64,000 nt of DNA, taken from Xanthobacteraceae bacterium (GTDB lineage Bacteria; Pseudomonadota; Alphaproteobacteria; Rhizobiales; Xanthobacteraceae). The DNA lies in NCBI GenBank assembly GCA_019635635.1, contig JAHBZB010000001.1, positions 310,001 to 374,000 on the forward strand, in the 5' to 3' direction. This document shows, piece by piece, positions 29,227 through 37,327 of the stretch; the stretch's first letter is position 1, and every line of letters begins with the position of its first letter. The position numbers were made by a program, and so were the translations under genes. The notes under the pieces are model-generated. The model saw nothing but the letters and a program-made list of their open reading frames with translations. It was not told the origin of the DNA and did not search any database.

Positions 29227-29244
29227 CATGCAAAATAATGCATG
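29227..29244. promoter_or_regulatory. TGCA-N6-TGCA inverted repeat before boxC
   Basis: CATGCA-AAATAA-TGCATG is a perfect 6-bp inverted repeat with a 6-bp spacer, 30 bp before the boxC start. TGCA-containing repeats are the hallmark of BoxR/BzdR operators, so this is the best single operator candidate in the window. Confidence 0.6.
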
Positions 29245-29274
29245 TCGCGAAAAACGCGGATGGAGACGTCAGTT

Positions 29275-30930
29275 ATGAAGACCATCGATTGCCAGACCGA
29301 GCCATCGAAATACCGGCACTGGAAGCTCGAATTCGACGGCGAGATCGCAAGCCTCATCATGGACGTCGATCCGGCGGGCGGGCTCTCGAACGAGTATGAG
29401 TTGAAGCTCAACTCTTACGATCTCTCGGTCGATATCGAACTGAACGACGCGATCCAGCGGCTGCGCTTCGAACATCCTGAAGTGCGCGCGGTCGTCATCA
29501 AGTCTGGCAAAGAGAACGTGTTCTGCTCGGGCGCGAATATCCGCATGCTCGGCAAGGCCACGCACGGGCATAAAGTCAATTTCTGTAAGTTCACGAACGA
29601 GACGCGGCTTTCGATCGAGGACGCCAGCGAAAACTCTAAGCAGCATTATCTCTGCGCGGTGAACGGTACGGCAGCGGGCGGCGGCTACGAACTCGCGTTG
29701 ACGGCCGATCACATCATGCTGATCGACGACCGCCGCTCCGCGGTGTCGCTGCCCGAAACGCCGCTGCTCGCCGTTCTACCCGGCACGGGCGGCATCACGC
29801 GCGTCACCGACAAGCGCAAAGTCCGCCGCGACTACGCCGACTTCTTCTGCTCGACCGAGGAAGGCATCCGCGGCCAGAAGGCCGTGCAATGGCGCCTCGT
29901 TGACGAGACGGTTGCGAAGTCGAAATGGAACGACGCGGTCGCGGCGCGCGCGAAAGAACTTGCCGCGAAATCCGACCGCCCGAAGGACGCCAAGGGTGTT
30001 GCGCTCACGGCGCTCGATCGCAAGATCAACGGCGACCAGATCACCTATCCGAATGTCTCGGTCGAAATCGAACGTGAACGCAAGCTCGCCACGATCACCG
30101 TGCGCGCCTCGAAGGAAAAGGTACCTGCCTCGGCGGCCGACGCGCTCGCGCAGGGCGACAAATTCTGGCCGCTCGCGGTTTCGCGCGAACTCGAAGACGC
30201 GATACTGCATCTGCGCTTTAACGAGCCTGCGATCGGACTGCTTCTTTTCAAGACGCTGGGCGACGCGCAAAGCGTGCTCGACTTCGACAAGTTCATCGCG
30301 ACAAACCAGAACGACTGGTTCCTGCGCGAGGTGCGTCATTACATCAAGCGCACGCTGAAGCGCGTCGATGTGACTTCGCGCAGCTTCGTTTCCCTGATCG
30401 AACCCGGCACCTGCTTCGCGGGGATGCTCGCCGAACTCGTGTTCGCGTCCGACCGCGCGCTGATGCTGATCGGCCAGCGCGAAGGCGACAACCAGCCGCC
30501 GGCCGCGATCATGCTTTCGGAAGCGAACTTCGGCCTCTATCCGATGGGCAACGGCCTGACGCGCCTCGAAACGCGCTTCCTCGGCGAACCCGAAAGTGTC
30601 GAAAGGGCAAAGGCAAAGCAAGGCGAGAAGATCCAAGGCGACGAAGCGGTCGAACTCGGCCTCGTCACGTTCGCCTACGAAAACTTCGACTGGGACGACG
30701 AAATTCGCGTGATGCTCGAGGAACGCGCGAGCTATTCGCCGGACGCGCTCACCGGCATGGAAGCGAATATCCGCTTCGCGGGTCCCGAGACGATGGAAAC
30801 GAAAATCTTCGGCCGCCTCACCGCTTGGCAGAACTGGATCTTCCAGCGCCCGAACTCGGTGGGCGAACAGGGCGCGCTGAAACTTTACGGCACCGGCATT
30901 CAACCGACCTTCGATCGCGAAAGGGTATGA
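29275..30930 (+). CDS. boxC: 2,3-epoxybenzoyl-CoA dihydrolase BoxC
   Basis: BoxC hydrolytically opens the ring of 2,3-epoxybenzoyl-CoA to 3,4-dehydroadipyl-CoA semialdehyde and formate. The 551-residue protein is a double-length crotonase; NGTAAGGGYELALTADHIMLID lies in the first half, and the second half has a diverged crotonase core (MLIGQREGDNQPPAAIMLSE). ATG 29275 is preceded by GGAG; a frame starting 33 bp upstream overlaps the TGCA repeat and is less likely. It is 4 bp from boxB. Length and conserved text match BoxC closely. Confidence 0.94.
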   Translation: MKTIDCQTEPSKYRHWKLEFDGEIASLIMDVDPAGGLSNEYELKLNSYDLSVDIELNDAIQRLRFEHPEVRAVVIKSGKENVFCSGANIRMLGKATHGHKVNFCKFTNETRLSIEDASENSKQHYLCAVNGTAAGGGYELALTADHIMLIDDRRSAVSLPETPLLAVLPGTGGITRVTDKRKVRRDYADFFCSTEEGIRGQKAVQWRLVDETVAKSKWNDAVAARAKELAAKSDRPKDAKGVALTALDRKINGDQITYPNVSVEIERERKLATITVRASKEKVPASAADALAQGDKFWPLAVSRELEDAILHLRFNEPAIGLLLFKTLGDAQSVLDFDKFIATNQNDWFLREVRHYIKRTLKRVDVTSRSFVSLIEPGTCFAGMLAELVFASDRALMLIGQREGDNQPPAAIMLSEANFGLYPMGNGLTRLETRFLGEPESVERAKAKQGEKIQGDEAVELGLVTFAYENFDWDDEIRVMLEERASYSPDALTGMEANIRFAGPETMETKIFGRLTAWQNWIFQRPNSVGEQGALKLYGTGIQPTFDRERV

Positions 30931-30934
30931 AACG

Positions 30935-32377
30935 ATGAACATCATGAACGTCGATTACGACGGCCTCATCCCGAACAACGTCAACTTGAGCGGCGACCCG
31001 CGCGTCAAAGCCGCGCTCGAGAAATGGCATCCCGGCTATCTCGACTGGTGGAAGGACATGGGTCCCGACGGCTTTCAGGAGTCGCTCGTGTACCTGCGGA
31101 CCGCGGTCAGCGTCGATCCGAAAGGCTGGGCAAAGTTCGATTACGTGAAGATGCCCGACTACAAGTGGGGCATCCTGCTCGCACCGCAGGGCGAAGACCG
31201 CAAAATTCCGTTCGGCGCGCATGCCGGCGAAAAAGCGTGGCAGGAAGTGCCGGGTGAGTATCGCGCGATGCTTCGCCGCCTGATCGTGATTCAGGGCGAC
31301 ACCGAGCCCGCGTCAGTCGAACAGCAACGCTTCCTGGGCAAGACCGCGCCGTCGCTTTATGACATGCGCAACCTCTTCCAGGTGAACGTAGAAGAAGGCC
31401 GCCATCTCTGGGCGATGGTTTATCTGTTGCAGAAATATTTCGGTGCCGACGGCCGCGAAGAAGCCGAAGCGCTCCTGCAACGCCGCTCCGGCGACGAAGA
31501 TACCCCGCGCATGTTAGGGGCCTTCAACGAGGAAACGCCGGACTGGCTCTCGTTCTTCATGTTCACGTTCTTCACCGACCGCGACGGCAAGATGCAGCTG
31601 GAGGCGCTCGCGCAATCCGGCTTCGACCCCCTCTCGCGCACGACGCGCTTCATGCTGACGGAAGAAGCGCATCACATGTTCGTCGGCGAAACCGGCGTCG
31701 GCCGCACCATCGAACGCACCTGCCAGGAAATGCAGAAGGCGGGAATCGAAGATCCGTTCGATATCAATGCCGTGCGCAAGCTCGGCGTGATCGACCTGCC
31801 GACGATCCAGAAGAAAGCGAACCTGCACTTCTCCCTGACGCTCGATCTGTTCGGCAACGAGATCTCGACCAACGCGGCGAACGCGTTCCACGCCGGCATC
31901 AAGGGGCGCTACCGCGAAGACAAACTCGACGACGACCACAAGCTCGATTCGTCGACCTATCCGGTCACGCGCTTCAAGGACGGCAAGATCGTCACCGAGG
32001 AAGTGCCCGCGCTTTCGGCGCTCAACATGCGGCTCCGCGACGATTATGTCGCCGACTGCCAGGGCGGCGTGTCGCGCTGGAACAAGGTGATCGAGAAGTA
32101 CAACATCGGCTTCCAGTTGAAGCTGCCGCATGTCGCTTTCCACCGCCACATCGGCGAGTTCTCGGCGGTGAAGGCGGATGTCGACGGCAACGTCGTCGAC
32201 GACACGACCTGGGAGAAGAAGAAAGAGGAAGTGCTGCCTTCTTCGAGCGACAAGGATTACATCGAAAGCCTGATGAATCCGCAGTTCGAGCCGGGCAAGT
32301 TCTCGAGCTGGATCGTGCCGCCGAAAGTCGGCATCGACAACAAGCCGGGCGACTTCGAGTATGTGAAGATCGCGTAA
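30935..32377 (+). CDS. boxB: Benzoyl-CoA 2,3-epoxidase, oxygenase subunit BoxB
   Basis: BoxB is the diiron oxygenase that epoxidises benzoyl-CoA with O2 and electrons from BoxA. The 480-residue sequence carries candidate iron-ligand motifs NVEEGRHLWAMVY at about residues 150-162 and EEAHHMFVGE at about 243-252, fitting a carboxylate-bridged diiron four-helix bundle. It follows boxC by 4 bp. Downstream, a 90-bp palindromic repeat separates it from boxA. Confidence 0.94.
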   Translation: MNIMNVDYDGLIPNNVNLSGDPRVKAALEKWHPGYLDWWKDMGPDGFQESLVYLRTAVSVDPKGWAKFDYVKMPDYKWGILLAPQGEDRKIPFGAHAGEKAWQEVPGEYRAMLRRLIVIQGDTEPASVEQQRFLGKTAPSLYDMRNLFQVNVEEGRHLWAMVYLLQKYFGADGREEAEALLQRRSGDEDTPRMLGAFNEETPDWLSFFMFTFFTDRDGKMQLEALAQSGFDPLSRTTRFMLTEEAHHMFVGETGVGRTIERTCQEMQKAGIEDPFDINAVRKLGVIDLPTIQKKANLHFSLTLDLFGNEISTNAANAFHAGIKGRYREDKLDDDHKLDSSTYPVTRFKDGKIVTEEVPALSALNMRLRDDYVADCQGGVSRWNKVIEKYNIGFQLKLPHVAFHRHIGEFSAVKADVDGNVVDDTTWEKKKEEVLPSSSDKDYIESLMNPQFEPGKFSSWIVPPKVGIDNKPGDFEYVKIA

Positions 32378-32387
32378 CTAGATGATG

Positions 32388-32477
32388 CGTCATGCCCCGC
32401 CTTGTGCGGGGCATCCACGCCTTCAAAGCCTCGCCGCACGAAAGGCGTGGATGGCCGGGACAAGCCCGGCCATGACG
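32388..32477. repeat. Compound palindromic repeat element between boxB and boxA
   Basis: This 90-bp element has nested symmetry: ends CGTCATG/CATGACG, a left hairpin GCCCCGC-CTTGT-GCGGGGC (32394-32412), a right hairpin GGCCGGG-ACAAG-CCCGGCC (32453-32471), and central arms ATCCACGCCTT (32413-32423)/AAGGCGTGGAT (32442-32452). The transcript could fold as a branched cruciform. The right hairpin resembles interspersed repeats common in Bradyrhizobium and relatives. It ends 17 bp before boxA, so it could affect boxA translation or mRNA stability. Confidence 0.85.
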
Positions 32478-32494
32478 AGGTAGAGACTGCCAAC

Positions 32495-33718
32495 ATGTCC
32501 GCGCCTATCAAGCAGCACCTGATCGACCCCGCCGTCTGCATCCGCTGCAACACGTGCGAGGCGACGTGCCCGGTCGGCGCGGTCACGCACGACGCGAACA
32601 ATTACGTGGTCGACGTCACCAAGTGCAATTTCTGCATGGACTGCGTCTCGCCCTGCCCGACCGGCTCGATCAATCACTTCGTGAAGGTGAAGGAGCCGTT
32701 CTCGCTCGACGACCAGTATTCGTGGAGCGACCTGCCGGAGATCGAGGAAATTCCGGATTCGGAAGGTCCTGCGATTTCGGTCGCCGAGGCGATCGACGAC
32801 GAAGCGGCCGCGCTCCTCGACGACGCACACAAGGGTGCGGGCGGCCAGATGAAGGCGCCGCTTTCCGCGAGCAAGCCCCGTATCAATCTCTTTAGCCGCA
32901 AGTCGCCTGCGGAAGCCACCGTCAGCGGAAACCTGAAGCTGACCGGGGAAGGCGCCTCGGCCGATATCCATCACATTATATTGGACTTCGGCACGACCTC
33001 GTTTCCCGTGATCGAGGGCCAGAGCATCGGCATCGTGCTTCCCGGCGTTGATGAAAGCGGCCGGCCGCACAAGATGCGGCTTTATTCGATCGCTTCGCCC
33101 CGCGACGGCGAGCGCCCGAACACGAACAACCTTTCGCTTACCGTGAAGCGCGTGGTCGCGAAGAACGCCGGCGGCCACGAGCACAAAGGCATCGCCTCGA
33201 ACTACGTCTGCGACCTCAAACGCGGCGACAAGGTGCAGGTCGCTGGCCCCTTCGGTTCGACCTTCCTGATGCCGGACGATTCCGAAGCCGACATCGTGAT
33301 GATCTGCACCGGCACCGGCTCGGCGCCATTCCGCGGCTTCACCGAGCGCCGCCGCCGCTCCATGCCGAACGCGAAGGGAAAACTCTATCTCTTCTTCGGC
33401 GCGCGCACGCCGGAGGAACTCCCCTATTTCGGGCCGTTACAGAAGGTGCCGAAGACGCTACTTGACCAGGAACTCGTGTTCTCGCGGCTTGCCGACAAGC
33501 CGAAGGAATATGTGCAGGACCGGATGCACAAGCGCTCGGCCGATCTCGCAGCACTCCTGCAAAAGCCCACGACACATATCTATATGTGCGGGCTGAAGGG
33601 CATGGAGAACGGGGTCGAGGAATCCTTCGCCTCGATCTGCCGCGAACACAAGCTCGACTGGGCCGCGGTCCGCGCGAAGATGCGCGACGAAGGCCGCTTC
33701 CACGTCGAAACCTACTAG
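32495..33718 (+). CDS. boxA: Benzoyl-CoA 2,3-epoxidase, reductase subunit BoxA
   Basis: BoxA passes electrons from NADPH to BoxB. The 407-residue protein has two N-terminal 4Fe-4S clusters (C15, C18, C21, C25 and C44, C47, C50, C54) and a C-terminal ferredoxin-NADP reductase module (RLYSIASPRD FAD motif; CTGTGSAPFRGF nucleotide motif). ATG 32495 follows GACGAGGTAGAG; the in-frame extension upstream reads through the palindromic repeat and is rejected. The gene order C-B-A differs from some operons, where A precedes B. BoxD, the following aldehyde dehydrogenase, is not in the window. Confidence 0.94.
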   Translation: MSAPIKQHLIDPAVCIRCNTCEATCPVGAVTHDANNYVVDVTKCNFCMDCVSPCPTGSINHFVKVKEPFSLDDQYSWSDLPEIEEIPDSEGPAISVAEAIDDEAAALLDDAHKGAGGQMKAPLSASKPRINLFSRKSPAEATVSGNLKLTGEGASADIHHIILDFGTTSFPVIEGQSIGIVLPGVDESGRPHKMRLYSIASPRDGERPNTNNLSLTVKRVVAKNAGGHEHKGIASNYVCDLKRGDKVQVAGPFGSTFLMPDDSEADIVMICTGTGSAPFRGFTERRRRSMPNAKGKLYLFFGARTPEELPYFGPLQKVPKTLLDQELVFSRLADKPKEYVQDRMHKRSADLAALLQKPTTHIYMCGLKGMENGVEESFASICREHKLDWAAVRAKMRDEGRFHVETY

Positions 33719-33833
33719 TTTTTCGCGGCGTGATTTGAAGCGCCGTTTCCTCCGCCGCGGGGAGTGACTAGTATTCTTCGCAATGCATAACGCGGCCGGA
33801 ACAGATGCCGCGATAACGCGAGGAAAGCCGCCC

Positions 33834-34655
33834 GTGAATTTCTCGACCTTCAAGCCGCAGCATTTCCTCTGGAGCCTTTCGGACGGCGTTGCCACCGTCA
33901 CGCTGAACCGCCCCGAGCGGAAAAATCCGCTGACGTTCGAATCCTATGCCGAGCTGCGCGATACCTTTCGCGCGCTCAACGATGCAAAGGAAGTGAAGTC
34001 GGTCGTCATTACGGGTGCGGGGGGGAACTTCTGCTCGGGGGGCGACGTGCATGAAATCATCGGGCCGCTGGTCGAGATGCGCCGGAAAAACGACAGCGTG
34101 GGCCTTCTGAATTTCACGCAGATGACTGGTGATCTCGTCAAGGCCATGCGCGGCTGCCCGCAACCGATCGTGGCTGCGATCGACGGCGTCTGCGCGGGCG
34201 CGGGCGCGATCCTCGCAATGGCCTCCGACCTTCGCTACGGCACGGCGCAGAGCAAGGTCGCGTTCCTGTTCGTGCGTGTCGGATTGTCCGGCGCGGACAT
34301 GGGTGCTTGCAACCTGTTGCCCCGCATCATCGGCGCGGGGCGCGCGGCGGAACTGCTCTATACCGGCCGCGCGATGGGCGGCGAGGAAGCCGAGCGTTGG
34401 GGTTTCTACAATAAGCTTTGCGCGCCTTCGGGTGTTCTGAACGACGCCATCGCGCTTGCGGCATCGCTCGCAAGCGGACCGTCCTATGCGCACGCCATGA
34501 CCAAGCGCTGCATTCACGACGAATGGGTCATGGAAATCAACGATGCCATCGATCACGAAGCGCGCGAGCAGGCGATCTGCATGGAGACGATGGATTTCGA
34601 ACGCGCCTATGAGGCCTTCGTCGCGAAGCAGAAGCCGATATTCAAGGGCGACTGA
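33834..34655 (+). CDS. Enoyl-CoA hydratase/isomerase family protein
   Basis: This crotonase-fold protein of about 273 residues has [12 protein letters not shown] as the oxyanion region and [18 protein letters not shown] and [19 protein letters not shown] in the active-site areas. The residue normally Glu in the second catalytic position appears as SGAD, so it may catalyse a reaction other than hydration. I prefer GTG 33834, which follows GAGGAAA; an ATG at 33783 lacks a ribosome site. It lies 115 bp after boxA and is convergent, with no gap, to ridA of the 2-aminobenzoate genes. It probably acts on a CoA ester in one of these two pathways. Confidence 0.85.
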   Translation: MNFSTFKPQHFLWSLSDGVATVTLNRPERKNPLTFESYAELRDTFRALNDAKEVKSVVITGAGGNFCSGGDVHEIIGPLVEMRRKNDSVGLLNFTQMTGDLVKAMRGCPQPIVAAIDGVCAGAGAILAMASDLRYGTAQSKVAFLFVRVGLSGADMGACNLLPRIIGAGRAAELLYTGRAMGGEEAERWGFYNKLCAPSGVLNDAIALAASLASGPSYAHAMTKRCIHDEWVMEINDAIDHEAREQAICMETMDFERAYEAFVAKQKPIFKGD

Positions 34656-35075
34656 TTACTCCGGAAGCACCGCGGTCGCCTCGATCTCCACCAGCGCTTC
34701 CCGCTCGACGAGACGCACGACCTGCACCACCGCCATCGCGGGAAAGTGCTTGCCCATGACTTCACGGTAAGCGCTACCGATCTCGCTTTGCAGGCCAAGA
34801 TAATTCTCGATGTCGGTGACGTACCAGGTGAGCCGTACGATGTGTTCCGGCTCCGCGCCCGCTTCGGCGATGATCGCAACGATATTCCGAAGCGTCTGTT
34901 TCGTCTGCGCGGCGAGGCCGGTTGCGAATTTGCTGTGCTCGTCCCAGCCGACGACGCCGCCGGTTACGACCACGCGGCCCTGCGCGCTCATGCCGTCGGA
35001 ATAGCCTTTCGGCTGTGGCCAGCCTTTGGGGCGCAGCGCGACCGGCCCGGATTTATTCTTGTCGAGCATCTTCAA
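34656..35075 (-). CDS. RidA family protein (enamine/imine deaminase)
   Basis: The 139-residue protein belongs to the RidA/YjgF/UK114 family: VVTGGVVGWDE near the N-terminus, QTKQTLRNIVAIIAEAGA in the middle, and VVQVVRLVEREALVEIEATAV at the C-terminus. RidA enzymes hydrolyse reactive enamines and imines to ketones and ammonia. It lies 3 bp after the 2-aminobenzoate-CoA ligase gene, so co-translation is likely. The product of 2-aminobenzoyl-CoA monooxygenase/reductase is a 2-amino-cyclohexenone carboxyl-CoA, an enamine, so RidA is a sensible deaminase for the next step (inference). Confidence 0.88.
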   Translation of the reverse strand: MKMLDKNKSGPVALRPKGWPQPKGYSDGMSAQGRVVVTGGVVGWDEHSKFATGLAAQTKQTLRNIVAIIAEAGAEPEHIVRLTWYVTDIENYLGLQSEIGSAYREVMGKHFPAMAVVQVVRLVEREALVEIEATAVLPE

Positions 35076-35078
35076 CCC

Positions 35079-36716
35079 TCACGAAGCGAGTTTGGCGCCG
35101 GCGGATTGCGACGCGATTTCGCGCAAGCGGAAACGCTGGAGCTTGCCGGTATCGGTCTTCGGCAGGCTGGTGACAAATTCGACCGCGCGCGGGTACTTGT
35201 AGGGCGCAACTTCGGCTTTGACGAATTCCTGCAAGGTCTTCGTCAGTGCGGCATCGCCCGCGAATCCCGGCCGCAGCACCACATAGGCTTTCACGATCTG
35301 GCCGCGCTCGGCATCGGGACAGCCGACCACGCCACATTCGGCGACCGAAGGATGCGCGAGCAACACCTGCTCCACTTCCGGGCCCGCGATGTTGTAGCCG
35401 GCGGAGATGATCATGTCGTCGGAGCGCGCCTGATACCAGAAGTAGCCGTCGTTGTCGTAGAGATAGGTGTCGCCGGTGATGTTCCAGCCGTCCTCGACGT
35501 ATTTCTTCTGCCGCTCGTCAGCGAGATAGCGGCAGCCAGTCGGCCCGCGCACCGCAAGACGCCCCGGCGTATCCGGCGGCAGCGCGTTGCCGTGCTCATC
35601 GACGATCTTTGCCTGATAGCCGGGCACCGGCTTTCCAGTCGCGCCGGGACGAAGATTTTCTTCCGGCGAGCCGATGAAAATGTGCAGCATTTCGGTCGAG
35701 CCGATGCCGTCGAGAATCCTGATGCCGGTCGCATCGAACCACGCCTGCCAGGTCGCCTTCGGCAGCGCCTCGCCCGCGGAAACGCATTTACGAAGCGAGG
35801 AAATGTCGCTGCCATCGAGTTTACCTAAGATCGCGCGATAGGCTGTCGGCGCGGTGAAGCAAACCGTCGCGCGATGCCGTTCGATCGCGGCAAGCAGATC
35901 GTCCGGCGTCGCCTTTTCGAGCAGCACGGTGGAAGCGCCCGCGCGCAACGGAAAGAACACGAGCCCGCCGGTGCCGAACGTGAAAGCAAGCGGCGGCGAG
36001 CCGATGAAGCGGTCGTCCGCGTTCGCGCGCAAAACATGCTTCGCGTAGCTGTCGCAGACCGCGAGCAGATCGCGGTGGAAATGCATGGTGCCTTTCGGCT
36101 GACCCGTGGTGCCTGAAGTAAAGGCAATCAGGCAGACATCGTCGGCGGCGGTGTTGCAGGCGGCAAAGTTTTCGTAGCCGTTCTGCGCCATCAGCGTTTC
36201 GAGCCCGCCCTTGCCCCAGTAGGCGAGCTTCTTCAAATCAGGCGCGAGCGGCTTGGTCTTTTCCATCTCCTCGGAGAGCCGCGCATCGCAAAGCGCGAAC
36301 TTGATCTTCGCCTTCTGCACTACGTAGGAAATTTCCTTGGCGCGCAGAAGCGGCATGGTGGCGACCACGACGCCGCCCGCCTTCAACACGGCAAGATAAC
36401 TCGCCGCCATCATGGCATTGTTCGCGGAGCGAAGCAGGACGCGATTTCCCGGCACAAGGCCGAGGTCGTTGACGAGCACATTGGCAATGCGATTTACGCG
36501 CTCCTGAAACTGCGCGTAGGTGAGCGATTCCGCCGGCGTGATGATGCAGGGCCGCTCGCCGGCATCCTCCTCGACCCTACGGTCAAGCAATTCCACGCAG
36601 GCGTTGAGCCGATCCGGATATTGCAGATCGGGAAGATCGAACACGAATTGCGGCTGCGATTCCGCGGGCGGCAGGTTGTCTCTGGCGAAGGTATCGATAT
36701 GGGCGCTTGCGATCAT
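35079..36716 (-). CDS. abmG: 2-aminobenzoate-CoA ligase
   Basis: This 545-residue AMP-forming ligase has the phosphate loop IAFTSGTTGQPKGTMHFH, substrate/adenylate segment DGIGSTEMLHIFIGSPEENL, NITGDTYLYDNDGYFWY, and the C-terminal LPKTDTGKLQRFRLRE. It is close in family to benzoate-CoA ligase but distinct from the copy at 27548. The neighbouring aminobenzoyl-CoA monooxygenase/reductase at 37328 and a MarR regulator support activation of 2-aminobenzoate (anthranilate). Symbol taken from the Azoarcus pathway. 4-hydroxybenzoate or benzoate activity cannot be excluded. Confidence 0.88.
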   Translation of the reverse strand: MIASAHIDTFARDNLPPAESQPQFVFDLPDLQYPDRLNACVELLDRRVEEDAGERPCIITPAESLTYAQFQERVNRIANVLVNDLGLVPGNRVLLRSANNAMMAASYLAVLKAGGVVVATMPLLRAKEISYVVQKAKIKFALCDARLSEEMEKTKPLAPDLKKLAYWGKGGLETLMAQNGYENFAACNTAADDVCLIAFTSGTTGQPKGTMHFHRDLLAVCDSYAKHVLRANADDRFIGSPPLAFTFGTGGLVFFPLRAGASTVLLEKATPDDLLAAIERHRATVCFTAPTAYRAILGKLDGSDISSLRKCVSAGEALPKATWQAWFDATGIRILDGIGSTEMLHIFIGSPEENLRPGATGKPVPGYQAKIVDEHGNALPPDTPGRLAVRGPTGCRYLADERQKKYVEDGWNITGDTYLYDNDGYFWYQARSDDMIISAGYNIAGPEVEQVLLAHPSVAECGVVGCPDAERGQIVKAYVVLRPGFAGDAALTKTLQEFVKAEVAPYKYPRAVEFVTSLPKTDTGKLQRFRLREIASQSAGAKLAS

Positions 36717-36734
36717 ACGAACCTCCCTGCCGCG

Positions 36735-37241
36735 TCAGTTTTGCGCGATTGCGCCGCGGACGCTGGTCTTGAGCTTGCCGAGCAGTTTCGTCAGCGTCGA
36801 AAATTCGTTTTGCGAAAGTTCGCCGAACATTCCGGCGATCCAGTCTTCGTGCTCCTTCGCCATGCGCGCGAACTGGCGGCGGCCCTTTTCGGTAAGGCTC
36901 ACGATGTGCGAGCGGCGATCACTCTTCTGCTGGCGGCGGGTGACGATTTCTTCCGCGAGCAGCCGGTCCACGAGGCCGGTGACGTTGCCGTTCGTCACCA
37001 TCATGCGCTGCGAAAGCTCGCCGAGTGTCATGCCGTGCGGCTTTCGCTCGAGCTGCGCCATCAGGTCGAAGCGCGGCAGCGTCACCTCGAAGCGCTCGCG
37101 CAAGCGGCGGCGGATTTCGGTTTCGATCAGGGTGTTGGTCGCGAGCAAACGCAGCCAGAGCCGCAACTCGGCTTTGTGATCGCCGGGCGCTTCGGCGATC
37201 TTGGTTTCGGCATCCAGCGCCGCGGAATGTTCGAGCTCCAT
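36735..37241 (-). CDS. MarR family transcriptional regulator
   Basis: The 168-residue protein has the MarR winged-helix core: MTLGELSQRMMVTNGNVTGLVDRL is the recognition region and QKSDRRSHIVSLTEKGRR the wing. MarR proteins of aromatic-acid clusters often respond to the aryl-CoA. It is 18 bp upstream of the ligase gene on the same strand, and divergent from the monooxygenase/reductase at 37328, with a large palindrome between. I infer it represses both transcripts. Confidence 0.92.
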   Translation of the reverse strand: MELEHSAALDAETKIAEAPGDHKAELRLWLRLLATNTLIETEIRRRLRERFEVTLPRFDLMAQLERKPHGMTLGELSQRMMVTNGNVTGLVDRLLAEEIVTRRQQKSDRRSHIVSLTEKGRRQFARMAKEHEDWIAGMFGELSQNEFSTLTKLLGKLKTSVRGAIAQN

Positions 37242-37259
37242 GTCGGGCCTCGATCCGGC

Positions 37260-37301
37260 TTGCAGTGAAAATAGTTTAAGCCTAAACTAATTTTCCTGCA
37301 A
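37260..37301. promoter_or_regulatory. Large palindrome, candidate MarR operator
   Basis: The core TAGTTTA-AGCC-TAAACTA (37272-37289) is a perfect 7-bp inverted repeat. On the same dyad centre, TTGCAG (37260-37265) mirrors CTGCAA (37296-37301), and an A-run mirrors a T-run, so 17 of 21 base pairs over 42 bp are symmetric. It is in the 86-bp gap between marR and the divergent monooxygenase gene. Confidence 0.75.
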
Positions 37302-37327
37302 GCGGCGTAAACGCGAGGTTTCTTGCC

